DNA of 64,000 nucleotides from Pyrofollis japonicus (GCF_033097485.1 NZ_AP028634.1:496001-560000); one strand, 5' to 3'; counted from the first letter of the stretch, positions 1 through 12,494 are shown. The notes: generated by a model from the letters alone, not told the origin. Made by a program: numbers and translations.

Positions 1-2153
<2,153 letters not shown>

Positions 2154-2200
2154 GGGCTGCCTTGAAACTAGGTCTTTTTACGCTGCAGCCCTTGTCTTTT
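2154..2200 (+). terminator. Probable terminator after cdc48
   Basis: A 7-bp perfect inverted repeat (GGGCTGC at 2154-2160, GCAGCCC at 2185-2191) begins at the base after the cdc48 stop and is followed by TTGTCTTTT. A second T-run lies inside the 24-nt loop. Archaeal termination depends mainly on T-runs, so the hairpin may be incidental. Confidence 0.4.
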
Positions 2201-2306
2201 ACACGTTTTGTCGTATTTGCTGTGTTTGTTCCTTTGTAGCATGCTTTAGCAGAGCGAGTTCTACTTATTTAGGTGCGCTTTAGAGTACCGCACGGGGAGG
2301 ATTAGG

Positions 2307-2645
2307 TTGACGAACGAGGAGCTTCTCAACAAGATTCTGAAAAGCGTTGAAGAAATTGAGGAAGAAGCAAAGAAAGCTCTTGAAGGCATAGATAAGGATG
2401 CTGCTGAGCTGGTCCAGTTTGCTGAAAACATCGCAGCAAAGCTGAGGGCTAAGACGGAGGAACTGATCTCTCGCGCACGTAAGGATATAGAGCAACTAGT
2501 TAATGAGGAAATAGAGAGGCTTTCGAAAGAACTCAAAGAGCGCGGAGACCGCGAGATGAGAGAACTCGAGGAACTAATTAAGAAGAATCGTGGCAAGGCA
2601 CTAGAGAAGGCATTAGAGACGCTATCAAAGGTGATTAAGGCGTGA
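2307..2645 (+). CDS. atpH: A-type ATP synthase peripheral-stalk subunit H (G-like)
   Basis: This is a 112-residue, almost entirely helical, highly charged protein. It matches archaeal ATP synthase subunit H, which pairs with subunit E to form the peripheral stalk. There is no catalytic motif; the evidence is the continuous heptad-rich coiled coil plus position directly before subunit C. The start is TTG at 2307, with a good Shine-Dalgarno sequence (GGGGAGG, 2294-2300) six bases upstream, and a TATA-like CTTATTTA lies near 2262. The stop overlaps the GTG start of the next gene (GTGA), which implies translational coupling. Low-complexity coiled coils are hard to assign by sequence alone, so the call leans on context. 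Confidence 0.8.
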   Translation: MTNEELLNKILKSVEEIEEEAKKALEGIDKDAAELVQFAENIAAKLRAKTEELISRARKDIEQLVNEEIERLSKELKERGDREMRELEELIKKNRGKALEKALETLSKVIKA

Positions 2646-3658
2646 AAGTAATACCAGGCATTGGAGCAGAATACGTATACGTAAAAGCTCTTGTTCACAG
2701 GGTCCAGAGCATTGAGGAAGATCTGCGAGCAGTATTAGCACAATATACCGAAGATGAGACAACTATTCGCCTGTATCAGGCAACGCGTCTTGCACGCTTG
2801 TTGCCTGCAGGTACGGAGTTTACTGAGCCAAGGCAAGTAGAGCGTTCAGCGTACCGTCTATACGTAGAGGTATTGCAATCACTTTCGACAAGCCTATCTG
2901 AAAAAGCACTCATACTTTATAATCCATACGCGCTAATACCAATAGTTCGTGATGTTGAGCTAATACTGCGCCGCGGTCAGAGGGGAGAAGAACTACCTAG
3001 CAAAGAGGAACTTTTCTGGCCGGAGTCGCCGCAAGTACAAGAGGCCCTAAGACTAGTTGAGGAAGGAATAACTGACCCGATACAGGTGACCAGGCGACTA
3101 GGATTACAAACGTCATACAAACTCCTCTCAGCAGCGAAGACATCAGAGGCTCTAAGCACAGCATTCGATATTGAGCTACTGAAAGCCTTTGCAGACGCGG
3201 TTAAGAATGCGAAGACAAGCATTGGTAAAGACATCCTCGGAGCCAGGCTTGACATCCTCGTCGCAAAAACGATGTACTCCCTCATAGAAATGAAGCCTGC
3301 CCGCCAAGTTATAGACATCTACTTGGAAAACCTTACAACATATAAGCTTAAAGAAGGGGAAGTAAAGAATGCCGTAGAAGCCTTTGACGCCGAGCTCGCG
3401 AAGAGACTACTAGTTTCTTCACCTTATGGTACAGTATCGGAAAACCTAGGCGTTCTTGAAGGCTTTATAGCAAGAGTGAGGAAGTATTTGCGCGGCATTG
3501 ATAAGAAAATCTTCACGTGGGAACCAGTAAGCAATGAACCCATCATAGGTCTGTTAGATCTCCTTCTACTCGACGCGGAGGACGCAGTAATAATTGCCCT
3601 CATGGCTTATAGTCGTCAGCCTAAAGAGAGAGTCCTAGACCTCGTTTCATTTGCATAA
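2642..3658 (+). CDS. atpC: A-type ATP synthase subunit C (V-type d homologue)
   Basis: This 338-residue, largely helical protein has the usual length of archaeal subunit C, the funnel-shaped coupler that links the central stalk to the membrane proteolipid ring. It begins with GTG overlapping the atpH stop by four bases. The family's repeated helical segments with conserved tyrosine and arginine positions are visible (for example the AEYVYVKALVHR start). It is followed by an AT-rich, T-rich stretch (3659-3760) that could terminate transcription before the convergent subunit I gene. Confidence 0.85.
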   Translation: MKVIPGIGAEYVYVKALVHRVQSIEEDLRAVLAQYTEDETTIRLYQATRLARLLPAGTEFTEPRQVERSAYRLYVEVLQSLSTSLSEKALILYNPYALIPIVRDVELILRRGQRGEELPSKEELFWPESPQVQEALRLVEEGITDPIQVTRRLGLQTSYKLLSAAKTSEALSTAFDIELLKAFADAVKNAKTSIGKDILGARLDILVAKTMYSLIEMKPARQVIDIYLENLTTYKLKEGEVKNAVEAFDAELAKRLLVSSPYGTVSENLGVLEGFIARVRKYLRGIDKKIFTWEPVSNEPIIGLLDLLLLDAEDAVIIALMAYSRQPKERVLDLVSFA

Positions 3659-3840
3659 TTCTTTTTCATTGCTTCGCTGTAATGCTTTAATATATTAATT
3701 TATTAATCTTGTTATAGAGATAAATCATGAGCTGAGCAAGGAATCAGTCGGACTCATCTTACTTAGAAAGATTCGCTTCTGGATAGATCAACTGATTTTA
3801 AAGTGAAGCCTAGTGGATGGGGCTATAAAAATAGTTTGGC

Positions 3841-5922
3841 TTAGTCTGTGGCGAGTTTTATGTTTGCAGGTAGTGATACTGGCTGGTAGAGGCGGCCTCC
3901 ATCGATGTAGAACTTGCTGAACATTTCGTAGAAGTGAAGCCTTAGCGAGTGTGCATATGCTACTAGGGCCTCCAGGCCTATTACTAGTATATTCCCAAGT
4001 ATGTATACTATTGCGCCAACTATTGGACCGCTTATAATTGCGAGTATTAGGAAGCCAAACATGAGCCCGCTGTGTGCCAGCATCAGTCCCATAATTCGCA
4101 TGAAGGAGGCAGTATTGCCTATAGCCATTAACAGTATGTCGAATGCCTCCATGAAGCCCGTCATTGCTCTCTCGCCGAATCCTCCGTGCCCATAAACGAT
4201 TGGCGCAATCATTGCAACTAAGAGGCCTATTACGAACAACGTTCTTACCGTTGCGCCAAACACTGTGCTTGGACTTAGGGTTAGTCCTGCATCCTTGAGT
4301 ACTTGTGCAGCTGCCTCAAGGGGGTGCTCGGCATGTATCACTAATGGCGCACCCAGGAATGCCAGCGCTACGCTTCCAAAGACAAGCGTTTTGCCGATAC
4401 CTGCAACGAGGATTTCCTTGTCCCGCAAACTTATCCCATTAATTATCGAGAATATTGACGATATCGTCAAGAGCAGCGATCCCAGTGCCAGTGATACGTA
4501 GATTGAAGTATAGAGTAAGTGCTGTACAGCCCCTTCGGGCACTTCGCCGCCGTTCTTAACCATTTCTTCTGCTATTGGGTGTAGCGGGCTGGCTAGCGGC
4601 GGGTGTCCGCCCCAGATACTTGTAAGCCAGCCTGCTACGTGCGGCTCGGCGCCGAAGAATTCACCGCTGAGGAAACCAGTTATCATTGCCGCGATGCCAA
4701 AAACTATGACGAGTTTACCTAGATTAGGGTTACCCATCTTCTTATAGAACAAATAGTAACCCACAAGTGCGAGAACGAGGCCGTGTCCGAGATCGGGGAA
4801 CATTAAGCCGTAGATTATTGGGAGAGTTATCGCCATTACAGCTGCTGGCACTATTTCGCGTGGACGAGGGAAGCCACCCATTCCCATGAGGTCGGCGAAG
4901 GGAGCCAATAGGTTACCGACGCGGAAATACGAGGGCGGCAGCTTTTCCTCTTCATGCTCTTCTTCGTGTCCCTCCCTGTGACTCTCTTCATGCTCGTGTA
5001 GCGCAGCTGCATATGTTACATTGTTTTCCCTAAGCGCTTTCTCGAGACTACCTAGTTTCTCGTTTGCAACGTAGCCATGGATAAGGGCGATGGTTTTTGA
5101 AGGCTTAGTGGCCTCTAGTATCGATACCAGCCTTTTCGCGGCCTCAACGAGTCTTAGAGCCTTTCTAAGGAATGGTATATGACGTTCCAATACTATGGGT
5201 AGGTTTTCGACCTCTTCCCTGGCTTGCCGGAGTGCCTCGGCTGGTATAGGCGGAAGGTCTCTTGGGATTTCCAGTAACTCTGCGCGATAGCGTACAGCAA
5301 CTCTGCCTATATCGGCTTCGCGCCAGGCAGGATATACCGCAATGAAAGTGTGTCTATTAGGCTCCACGATCCCAACATCAACAAGAACTACAGCTTCAAT
5401 CTTAGAGGCCTCATCGCGGAACCCATCAGCTTTGTCAAGAGGTACTCTATAAATCTTAGCACGTATAATCGAGCCTTTTCGCAGCTTCTCTAAGTCAACC
5501 CTTATGAAACTATAATATTGGAGAGTGCGAAGAAGCTCGGATAGCTCCGACTCTGGATTCCTTAGCTGGGCAAGCTTCTCCGCAATCCTCTCAATATCCC
5601 TTATTGTATCGCCAAGCTGCTCCAATAGCCTCGAGAGGCCAACATCTGTCTCCTGCGCCAGCCTCAGCGCCTCTTCCTCCTCTACCTCAATAATCTTCTT
5701 CTCCGCAACTTCTAGCGCTTGTTTTATCTTCTGTTCAAGCGTATCAAGGTCTCCTCTAATACGGTGCAATAACGCCCTATAAGAGGGATCAGTTGTAACA
5801 GGTTCTGGATGGAGACATCTGCACTCTGCGAGCGCTTTCACAGCTCTTGGCAACTGTTCAACGGGTATAGCAACTACTATTTCTTGAGCCGGCCTTGCTA
5901 CGAGAACATCAGCTAATGCCAT
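3841..5922 (-). CDS. atpI: A-type ATP synthase membrane subunit I (V-type a homologue)
   Basis: This is the stator membrane subunit that forms the proton half-channels against the proteolipid ring. About 330 soluble N-terminal residues, with coiled coil around 55-125, precede seven to eight membrane helices. The essential channel arginine is in SFMRIMGLMLAHSG, and a second conserved arginine is in AHSLRLHFYEMF near the C-terminus. The 693 residues are normal for the family. Between the soluble and membrane parts (residues 309-326) sits a strikingly His/Glu-rich stretch. The gene is on the opposite strand from the other ATP synthase genes and shares its upstream region (5923-6037) with subunit F, so a bidirectional promoter is likely. 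Confidence 0.95.
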   Translation of the reverse strand: MALADVLVARPAQEIVVAIPVEQLPRAVKALAECRCLHPEPVTTDPSYRALLHRIRGDLDTLEQKIKQALEVAEKKIIEVEEEEALRLAQETDVGLSRLLEQLGDTIRDIERIAEKLAQLRNPESELSELLRTLQYYSFIRVDLEKLRKGSIIRAKIYRVPLDKADGFRDEASKIEAVVLVDVGIVEPNRHTFIAVYPAWREADIGRVAVRYRAELLEIPRDLPPIPAEALRQAREEVENLPIVLERHIPFLRKALRLVEAAKRLVSILEATKPSKTIALIHGYVANEKLGSLEKALRENNVTYAAALHEHEESHREGHEEEHEEEKLPPSYFRVGNLLAPFADLMGMGGFPRPREIVPAAVMAITLPIIYGLMFPDLGHGLVLALVGYYLFYKKMGNPNLGKLVIVFGIAAMITGFLSGEFFGAEPHVAGWLTSIWGGHPPLASPLHPIAEEMVKNGGEVPEGAVQHLLYTSIYVSLALGSLLLTISSIFSIINGISLRDKEILVAGIGKTLVFGSVALAFLGAPLVIHAEHPLEAAAQVLKDAGLTLSPSTVFGATVRTLFVIGLLVAMIAPIVYGHGGFGERAMTGFMEAFDILLMAIGNTASFMRIMGLMLAHSGLMFGFLILAIISGPIVGAIVYILGNILVIGLEALVAYAHSLRLHFYEMFSKFYIDGGRLYQPVSLPANIKLATD

Positions 5923-6037
5923 GGCTTATCCCCAGCGCTGGATGACTGCCCCTTAGACCTGTACCCGGGGACATAGCACAAGTGTGGCAAGAATTTTTAA
6001 TACATATTGTTCTAGGCCACTAGCCCGGGAACAAATT

Positions 6038-6346
6038 TTGGAGAAACGCCACATCGTTGCCATTGCGGATCCCTATACGGTGTACGCGCTTCGCCTCATA
6101 GGTGTAGAGGGCTATCCAGTGACTAGTAGCGAGGAGGCAAAGCGAATCCTCAAAAACATTGAGTTAAGAGAGGATGTTGGACTAGTACTTGTCTCGGCAG
6201 AGATATTTGACGAGATCAGTGACGCAATTTCGGCTCTCCAGCGCGGTCGCAGTGACCTCGTAGTGGCAAGGCTCCCGACTATCCGGGAGCCCGGAAAACC
6301 CATGGATGTTCAAAAGGAGCTTCTCAAGGCACTTGGAATGGGGTGA
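6038..6346 (+). CDS. atpF: A-type ATP synthase subunit F
   Basis: Subunit F is a small central-stalk Rossmann-like regulator. The start chosen is TTG at 6038, giving 102 residues beginning MEKRHIVAIADPYT, the usual N-terminus of the family (beta strand then the ADP-T turn). The frame stays open back to 5984, but that stretch contains a TATA-like TTTTTAATA (5993-6001) and reads unlike the family, so it is more likely promoter than protein. The subunit E gene starts nine bases after the stop, so F-E-A-B-D form one operon. Confidence 0.85.
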   Translation: MEKRHIVAIADPYTVYALRLIGVEGYPVTSSEEAKRILKNIELREDVGLVLVSAEIFDEISDAISALQRGRSDLVVARLPTIREPGKPMDVQKELLKALGMG

Positions 6347-6355
6347 TCCTCAGTA

Positions 6356-6988
6356 ATGCCCCGTGTGCTTGGCTCACCCGATAAGCTCTCAGACGAAATA
6401 ATAGATAAGATTCGATCCGAGATCGAGACAAAAATGAAAGAAGCCCTAATTGCAGCCCGACAGATAATCGATAAAGCTTACGAGGAATCTAGGAAGAAGC
6501 TTGAAGAAGAACTACGCCACATGAGCCGTGATGCGCGCGAACGCGTGTCATCCTTTAGCGCGAAGTGGGAAGTCGAGCACAGAAAGAAACTAGCAGAACT
6601 CCGGTCCAAGGCGGTAGAAGAAGTGCTTGCGGAGGCGCTCTCAAAGCTAAGAAGCTATGTTGGCGAAGAAGCATATACGGAGTTCCTCGCAAGAATGATG
6701 AACGACGCATTCTCCAAGCTCCCCGAAGGCGTAGAGGAAGTAAATATTATCCCCGTTAAGGGTGACGAGGAGTATGTTAAAAAGGCCTTACGCAAGGCTT
6801 CGAAACCGAAAGGAGTTAAAGTAGAAGTCGCTGAAGAGTTTGTGGAGGGTCTTGGCGGCTTCATTATACGGACACGGGGAGGAGGCTTCACGCTCGACTA
6901 TAGGCTTGACGTGGTCCTCGCACCCGTGATTGAGGAAACCCGCACAGTTATTTTGAAGACCCTGCTCGGGGGAGAAGGAACTGCTTAG
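6356..6988 (+). CDS. atpE: A-type ATP synthase peripheral-stalk subunit E
   Basis: This 210-residue protein has a long N-terminal coiled coil (about residues 15-90, rich in Lys/Glu/Arg) and a globular C-terminal half ending in GLGGFIIRTRGGGFTLDYRLD. That last pattern is characteristic of archaeal subunit E, where the C-terminal domain contacts the catalytic head. A GGGGTGAT Shine-Dalgarno sequence (6340-6347) precedes the ATG. It pairs with subunit H, encoded separately upstream at 2307. Confidence 0.92.
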   Translation: MPRVLGSPDKLSDEIIDKIRSEIETKMKEALIAARQIIDKAYEESRKKLEEELRHMSRDARERVSSFSAKWEVEHRKKLAELRSKAVEEVLAEALSKLRSYVGEEAYTEFLARMMNDAFSKLPEGVEEVNIIPVKGDEEYVKKALRKASKPKGVKVEVAEEFVEGLGGFIIRTRGGGFTLDYRLDVVLAPVIEETRTVILKTLLGGEGTA

Positions 6989-7031
6989 CACTAATCCCCC
7001 TACCCTGTAACAGTGATTATGGGTGGTAAGT

Positions 7032-8837
7032 GTGGGAGTAAAAGGAAGGATAATCCGTGTCGCAGGCCCCCTAGTCGTCGCTGAGGGTATGACAGGAGTC
7101 CAGATGTATGAGATGGTTGAGGTTGGTGAGGAGAGACTAGTAGGAGAAGTGAACAGAATAGTAGGCGACAAGGCATACATACAAGTTTATGAGTCAACAA
7201 CGGGCCTCAAGCCTGGAGACCCCGTCTATGGCACCGGTTCCCCCCTTAGCGTAGAGCTAGGCCCAGGCCTCATAGGCAAGATCTATGACGGTATACAGAG
7301 GCCCCTCGACGCTATCAGAGAGGTAGCAAAGAGCATCTTCATTACTCGTGGCATAAAGGTTCCAGCACTTGATCGTTCAAAGAAGTGGCACTTCAAGCCC
7401 TCAGCTCTTAAGCCGGGGGACAAGGTAGCCGGAGGAGACATCCTGGGAGAAGTACCGGAAACCCCACTTATAACGCATAAGGTCCTAGTCCCACCAGATG
7501 TACATGGCGTGATAAAGTGGGTTGCAAGCGAGGGAGACTATACTATCGAAGACACTATAGCAGTCGTAGATGTTCCTGGGAAGGGAGAAGTAGAGCTTAA
7601 AATGTACCACAAATGGCCCGTACGTAAGCCAAGACCGATTCTAGAGAAGTTCGAGCCCGTCGAGCCACTCATAACTGGTTGGCGAGTAATAGATACAATG
7701 TTCCCTATAGCTAAGGGCGGTACAGCGGCCGTTCCAGGCCCCTTCGGCAGCGGTAAGACAGTAACGTTGCAGAGCCTTGCAAAGTGGAGCGCAGCAAGAG
7801 TGGTCATCTATATCGGTTGCGGCGAGAGAGGCAACGAGATGACCGATGTACTTGTCACCTTCCCCAAGCTCAAGGACCCGTGGACTGGTAGGCCGATGAT
7901 GGAGCGAACAATACTCATTGCAAACACTAGCAACATGCCTGTGGCGGCGCGTGAAGCAAGTATCTATACCGGCGTAACTATGGCTGAGTACTACCGCGAC
8001 ATGGGTTACGACGTACTGCTAGTAGCCGACTCAACAAGCAGATGGGCAGAGGCACTAAGAGAGATAGCTGGCCGCCTCGAAGAAATGCCCGCTGAAGAGG
8101 GCTATCCAAGCTACCTAGCCTCAAGGCTTGCTGAGTTCTACGGCAGAGCCGGACGCGTGAAGACACTTGGCTCCCCCGAGAGAATAGGCAGCGTAACAAT
8201 CGTTGGCGCGGTATCGCCGCCAGGCGGCGACTTCACAGAACCAGTAACAGCAAACACGAAGAGATTCATTAGGGTATTCTGGGCGCTTGACGCAAGGCTT
8301 GCCTATAGTAGACACTACCCTGCAATTAACTGGATAATGAGCTACTCTGCCTATGTTGAAACTGTTGCTGAGTGGTGGCACAAGAACGTAAGCCCTAAGT
8401 GGAAACAGTACCGTGACGAGGCCTACGACATACTGCTTAGAGAGGACGAGCTAAAAGAAATAGTAAGGCTAGTTGGCACAGAAGGCCTCAGCGAGAAGGA
8501 CAAACTCATACTCGAAGTAGCTAGGATAATACGTGAAGGATTCCTCCAGCAGAACGCCTTCGACCCCGTTGACGCATTCGCCACGCCGCAGAAGCAGTGG
8601 AAACAACTAGAAGCAATAATTGACTTCTATCACGCGGCACTTGACGCAGTAAGCAAAGGCGTCACAGTCAAGCAGATCAGAGACAGCTTAGCAACGCTTA
8701 TCAGGGAACTAGTAATGACGAGGTACAAGGTTCCAAACGACAAGGTAGAAGAGATAGACAAGATAAAGAACCAACTAATAGAGGGACTGCAAAAGCTAGT
8801 AGAGGGACAAAGAGCCGTCGCAGCGCCAGCTGCCTAA
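7032..8837 (+). CDS. atpA: A-type ATP synthase catalytic subunit A
   Basis: This is the nucleotide-hydrolysing/synthesising subunit of the A1 head. The P-loop GPFGSGKT sits near residue 235 and is preceded by the roughly 90-residue non-homologous region typical of A/V-type A subunits. GERGNEM and [10 protein letters not shown] are the other catalytic-site signatures. The start is placed at GTG 7032 because GGGTGGT (7021-7027) lies at a proper distance before it; an in-frame GTG at 7023 would put the start inside that site. The length of about 601 residues is normal. It follows subunit E by about 40 bases. Confidence 0.96.
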   Translation: MGVKGRIIRVAGPLVVAEGMTGVQMYEMVEVGEERLVGEVNRIVGDKAYIQVYESTTGLKPGDPVYGTGSPLSVELGPGLIGKIYDGIQRPLDAIREVAKSIFITRGIKVPALDRSKKWHFKPSALKPGDKVAGGDILGEVPETPLITHKVLVPPDVHGVIKWVASEGDYTIEDTIAVVDVPGKGEVELKMYHKWPVRKPRPILEKFEPVEPLITGWRVIDTMFPIAKGGTAAVPGPFGSGKTVTLQSLAKWSAARVVIYIGCGERGNEMTDVLVTFPKLKDPWTGRPMMERTILIANTSNMPVAAREASIYTGVTMAEYYRDMGYDVLLVADSTSRWAEALREIAGRLEEMPAEEGYPSYLASRLAEFYGRAGRVKTLGSPERIGSVTIVGAVSPPGGDFTEPVTANTKRFIRVFWALDARLAYSRHYPAINWIMSYSAYVETVAEWWHKNVSPKWKQYRDEAYDILLREDELKEIVRLVGTEGLSEKDKLILEVARIIREGFLQQNAFDPVDAFATPQKQWKQLEAIIDFYHAALDAVSKGVTVKQIRDSLATLIRELVMTRYKVPNDKVEEIDKIKNQLIEGLQKLVEGQRAVAAPAA

Positions 8838-8890
8838 TGACTCCCAAGACACTTTTACCGCTTGATCATATCTCTCGGGGGTGGGTTTGA

Positions 8891-10312
8891 TTGGCTGAGA
8901 CAAGTACCCGTGTTGTAAGGGAGTATGAAACTATACGTGAAGTAAGAGGCCCACTCGTAATAGTTGAAGGAATAAGTGATGCAGCTTATGACGAAATAGT
9001 TGAGGTTGAGCTTCCCAACCGTGAGAAGAGGAGAGGTAGGGTACTAGAGACCGCCCAGGGCTATGCAGTTGTACAAGTATTTGAGGGAACAACTGGAATA
9101 TCTGCTGTAGGCACAAAGGTTCGTTTCCTGGCAAGGACGCTCGAAGTAAAAGTATCAGATGAGATGCTTGGCAGAGTATTCAATGGACTAGGAGACCCGA
9201 TTGATGGCGGTCCGCCAATAACGAGCGGAGTCTGGAGAGATATTAATGGCGACCCGCTTAACCCGGCTGCAAGAGAGTATCCAGAGGACTTCATACAGAC
9301 CGGTGTATCGGCCATAGACGGTATGAACACTATGGTTCGTGGACAAAAGCTACCAATCTTCAGCGGAAGCGGTCTCCCGCACAACAAGCTAGCAGTACAG
9401 ATCGCTAGGCAGGCAACCGTTAGAACCGGCGAAGAATTCGCAGTAGTCTTCGCCGCAATAGGCGTTATGCATGACGAAGCACTCTTCTTCAAGAAGTTCT
9501 TCGAGGAGACAGGCGCAATCAAGAGAGCAGCACTATTCATAAACCTTGCCGACGAGCCTGCAAGTGTCCGCCTCATCACTCCTCGACTTGCACTAACCTT
9601 GGCGGAGCACTTGGCATTCGACCTAGGGATGCACGTACTCGTAATACTAACTGATATGACGAACTACTGTGAGGCTCTTCGCGAAATAAGCGCAGCAAGA
9701 GAAGAGGTACCAGGCAGGCAGGGATATCCCGGCTACATGTATAGCGACCTCGCATCAATCTACGAGCGAGCTGGTAGAGCGAAAGGAAAGAAGGGTAGTA
9801 TAACCCAGATGCCCATCCTAACGATGCCAAACGATGACATAACCCACCCAATACCGGACCTAACCGGCTACATAACGGAGGGCCAGATAGTACTCAGCAG
9901 GGAGCTACACAACAGGGGCATCTACCCACCAATAAACGTGCTAATGAGCCTCTCGCGACTAATGAAAGAAGGTATTGGCCCAGGAAAGACGCGTGAAGAC
10001 CACGCAAATGTCTCAGACCAGCTCTACGCAGCATACAGCAGAGCAGTAGAACTCAGAAGCCTAGCAGCAATAGTCGGAGAAGAAAGCCTCTCGGAGATAG
10101 ACAGGAAGTATCTAAGATTCGGAGAAGCATTCGAGCAAAGATTCCTCAGCCAAGGCTTCTTCGAGAATAGGAGCATAGAGGAAACACTAGACCTGGCATG
10201 GGAGATACTGGCTATACTGCCGGAGTCAGAGCTATACAAGATTAAAGACGAGTATATAAGAAAGTATCATCCAAAGTACCGCAAGAAACAGCAACAGCAG
10301 CAACAACAGTAA
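8891..10312 (+). CDS. atpB: A-type ATP synthase regulatory subunit B
   Basis: This is the non-catalytic nucleotide-binding partner of subunit A in the A3B3 head. [18 protein letters not shown] occupies the place of the P-loop and lacks the GxxxxGK signature, as expected for subunit B. The [14 protein letters not shown] segment is the family's diagnostic block. The start is TTG at 8891 behind GGGGTGGG. The protein ends in KKQ followed by a run of glutamines, an odd low-complexity tail that is probably disordered. Confidence 0.96.
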   Translation: MAETSTRVVREYETIREVRGPLVIVEGISDAAYDEIVEVELPNREKRRGRVLETAQGYAVVQVFEGTTGISAVGTKVRFLARTLEVKVSDEMLGRVFNGLGDPIDGGPPITSGVWRDINGDPLNPAAREYPEDFIQTGVSAIDGMNTMVRGQKLPIFSGSGLPHNKLAVQIARQATVRTGEEFAVVFAAIGVMHDEALFFKKFFEETGAIKRAALFINLADEPASVRLITPRLALTLAEHLAFDLGMHVLVILTDMTNYCEALREISAAREEVPGRQGYPGYMYSDLASIYERAGRAKGKKGSITQMPILTMPNDDITHPIPDLTGYITEGQIVLSRELHNRGIYPPINVLMSLSRLMKEGIGPGKTREDHANVSDQLYAAYSRAVELRSLAAIVGEESLSEIDRKYLRFGEAFEQRFLSQGFFENRSIEETLDLAWEILAILPESELYKIKDEYIRKYHPKYRKKQQQQQQQ

Positions 10313-10375
10313 ACATCATCCTCTAACCCGGCTTTTGAGCAACCTTAAACATAAGCGAAGCGGGGCTGTAACAAA

Positions 10376-11038
10376 ATGTCATTAATGTTTGGCGGGCAAC
10401 GTGTACTGCCGACGAAGATAAACCTTATCAGGCTACGCCGAGAATTAGCCACTATGAAGAGGATTCGGAAAGTTATAGAGGAGAAGAGAGACGTTATTCT
10501 CCTCTATATCCGACAACTAGCCGTTGAGTACAAAAAGGCTTACGAAGAAGCGGCTAAACAGCTTATGGATGCATACCAGGACTTCTTCCGAGCACTCGTA
10601 TCAAGCGGTGGGCTCGAAAACATGCGCCCAATAATAGAGGCCATACCGTCAAGCCTTGAAATAGTCCAAGGCACGCGTATCCTCTTCGCCGTTAAGGCAC
10701 CTACTTTTGAGCTAGTAAAGGAGAGCATGCCTGGAGCACCTGTTACAGCGACAAGGCTTACACCGGATCTTCTCCGCGCAAGGGATAGGCTTGTCTCAGT
10801 ATTGAGTAGCTTCCTCAAAGTTGTTGGAACGGAGGCAGCTATTCGCAGACTACTGCAGGAGCTAAAAGATACACAGCGTCTACTGAACGCACTCGATTAC
10901 AGCATCATTCCTGGCTATGAGCAAAGCATAAAATACATAAAGCTAGTACTTGATGACCGCATGAGAGAAGAAGTCATTAGGCTCAAGACGATGAAGCGCC
11001 GCTTGGCAAGAATGCGTGGAGCAGAAGGGCTAGCCTAA
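10376..11038 (+). CDS. atpD: A-type ATP synthase central-stalk subunit D
   Basis: Subunit D forms the rotating coiled-coil shaft inside the A3B3 head. The 220 residues have the family layout: an N-terminal helix beginning with the block LPTKINLIRLRRELA, a short central region, and a C-terminal helix ending with basic residues (TMKRRLARMRG). It is the last gene of the F-E-A-B-D run and converges with the DTD2 gene; the 26-base gap between them holds TATTTTCTTTTC, a likely terminator. Confidence 0.92.
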   Translation: MSLMFGGQRVLPTKINLIRLRRELATMKRIRKVIEEKRDVILLYIRQLAVEYKKAYEEAAKQLMDAYQDFFRALVSSGGLENMRPIIEAIPSSLEIVQGTRILFAVKAPTFELVKESMPGAPVTATRLTPDLLRARDRLVSVLSSFLKVVGTEAAIRRLLQELKDTQRLLNALDYSIIPGYEQSIKYIKLVLDDRMREEVIRLKTMKRRLARMRGAEGLA

Positions 11039-11064
11039 GGCTTACCTATTTTCTTTTCCCGGCC

Positions 11065-11922
11065 TTAGACTTTTCCAACAAAGAGGCCATGTTTCTCACC
11101 ATAGCTCCTTACAAGCCTCTTTATAGCACCCGGGATCTTCGCGAAGAGTATGGAGTCAACAATATCCTTGCTCTTATTGACTGCCTGGTCTAGAAGATCT
11201 TCGTTAATGTATTCTAATACATACTTTGAGAAAATATGACTATAGCAATACTTCTTCTCAATAACACCACGCGTGTGCGTGGCAGGATAGTGTGTATCGC
11301 CTATACCTACTGCAACCCTTGTACAAGTGGTACTAGTCCAGTCGGAGCTAAGTACTCGGAAGACAGTCTCAGCCATAGCCTTGTGCGCATCTTCTCTAAC
11401 CCATTCTTTCTCAGAGCTACCAATCTCTATGAATACTAGTGGCTTTTTCAAGCAAGTAGGACCGTGGTGAGTCGCTTCAAGAGTCACCTGGAATTCATCG
11501 ATTAAGCCTTGCTCCTCTGCAACGATGCGATAGGTTCGGAGCAGCGCAGCTTGTAGGCGAGGCCAAGTATAAGATAGTTCCCAGGGATTTCCTCCAAGTT
11601 CTGCCTTCGGGCCAGGATTGCCAGTATAATGCACCGTGAGTGATGGTTTTCCTCCACTATGCCGGCTAAGAACTATATAAGCCTCCGCCTCCGTGGGGCT
11701 TGCCTCGTCAAGGAAGCTAAACTCAACAGTATCGGCGTCAAAGCCTGCGAGGTAAGCATTCACCTCATCGCTATAGAAACAGTTTTTAGCAAAGCGCAGC
11801 TCGCATTTATTCCACCTTGTTTTTGCTAAGAGTTTCTCCGCCGCGCCCCTACTAGCAGGGTCGCGTAACGAGTAAGCGATAAGTATAACCGGCTTCTTTT
11901 TGCCGACCGATTCTGGATCCAT
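11065..11922 (-). CDS. dtdA: D-aminoacyl-tRNA deacylase, archaeal/plant DTD2 type
   Basis: This enzyme removes D-amino acids wrongly attached to tRNA and is a zinc enzyme of the GEK1/DTD2 family. Recognisable blocks are LSRHSGGKPSLTVHYTGNP near residues 83-101, EATHHGPT near 150-157, and EIGSSEKEW, all strongly conserved in the family. The length of 285 is usual for archaeal members. It sits between ATP synthase subunits D and K on the opposite strand, interrupting what would otherwise be one operon. Confidence 0.9.
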   Translation of the reverse strand: MDPESVGKKKPVILIAYSLRDPASRGAAEKLLAKTRWNKCELRFAKNCFYSDEVNAYLAGFDADTVEFSFLDEASPTEAEAYIVLSRHSGGKPSLTVHYTGNPGPKAELGGNPWELSYTWPRLQAALLRTYRIVAEEQGLIDEFQVTLEATHHGPTCLKKPLVFIEIGSSEKEWVREDAHKAMAETVFRVLSSDWTSTTCTRVAVGIGDTHYPATHTRGVIEKKYCYSHIFSKYVLEYINEDLLDQAVNKSKDIVDSILFAKIPGAIKRLVRSYGEKHGLFVGKV

Positions 11923-12009
11923 TTGTAACCCCTCTCCGCGAACTTGATGAAATGATTAAGGTAAGCTTTTTAGTCCTTTGGCCCAGCTCTTGTTCCTCGG
12001 TGGGCCAAA

Positions 12010-12309
12010 ATGGCGCTCAATGCGAGGCTCTTAACGTTAACCCTCAGCCTTGCCCTACTAGGGTTCCTAGCAAGCATAGCTTACGCAGAGTCGGCTGCAG
12101 CTGCAAAGGCTTATGGAGCCGCAATAGCTATGGGGCTTAGCGCTATTGGTGCCGGCTATGCTATAGCTAAGGCAGGTGCGGCTGCAAGCGCTGCAACAGC
12201 CGAAAAGCCTGAAGTATCGGGCAAGCTGCTAATCTACCTAGTGCTCGGCGAAGGTATTGCGATCTATGGCCTTCTAATAGCAATATTGATACTCTTCGCA
12301 CTCCACTAA
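12010..12309 (+). CDS. atpK: A-type ATP synthase proteolipid subunit K (c ring)
   Basis: This 99-residue proteolipid forms the rotating membrane ring. It has a hydrophobic N-terminal segment ending AYAES, which could be a cleaved signal, then a single two-helix hairpin. The proton-binding carboxylate is Glu81 in VLGEGIAIYG. The first helix is Gly/Ala-rich (GLSAIGAGYAIAKAGAAASA), as required for tight ring packing. One Glu per hairpin predicts a ring of single hairpins with one site each. GGTGGG lies just before the ATG. A clear hairpin terminator follows, so the gene is probably transcribed alone. Confidence 0.95.
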   Translation: MALNARLLTLTLSLALLGFLASIAYAESAAAAKAYGAAIAMGLSAIGAGYAIAKAGAAASAATAEKPEVSGKLLIYLVLGEGIAIYGLLIAILILFALH

Positions 12310-12311
12310 GA

Positions 12312-12348
12312 GGCGTAATATACGCCGCTTTAGCAATTATTTTTTAGA
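12312..12348 (+). terminator. Hairpin terminator after atpK
   Basis: A perfect 6-bp inverted repeat GGCGTA-ATA-TACGCC (12312-12326) with a three-base loop lies two bases after the atpK stop. It is followed by GCTTTAGCAATTATTTTTTAG with a T6 run. This resembles an intrinsic terminator and would separate the strongly expressed proteolipid gene from proS. Confidence 0.6.
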
Positions 12349-12494
12349 AGCCTAGACGCCAAACCATGTTGCCCATAGTACTCGAAACATCTTTTCTCTA
12401 CCTACGTCTCAAACATGCTGGGTAGAGAGTACTCCACGTCTAGAACACCCTGCACTGCTCCCCGGGTATAGGGATTGACGTGTTGGTGTAGCCT

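Noticed and set aside
5984-6037. N-terminal extension of ATP synthase subunit F
   Set aside because: The extension contains a TATA-like box and does not resemble the family N-terminus; the TTG at 6038 fits better.
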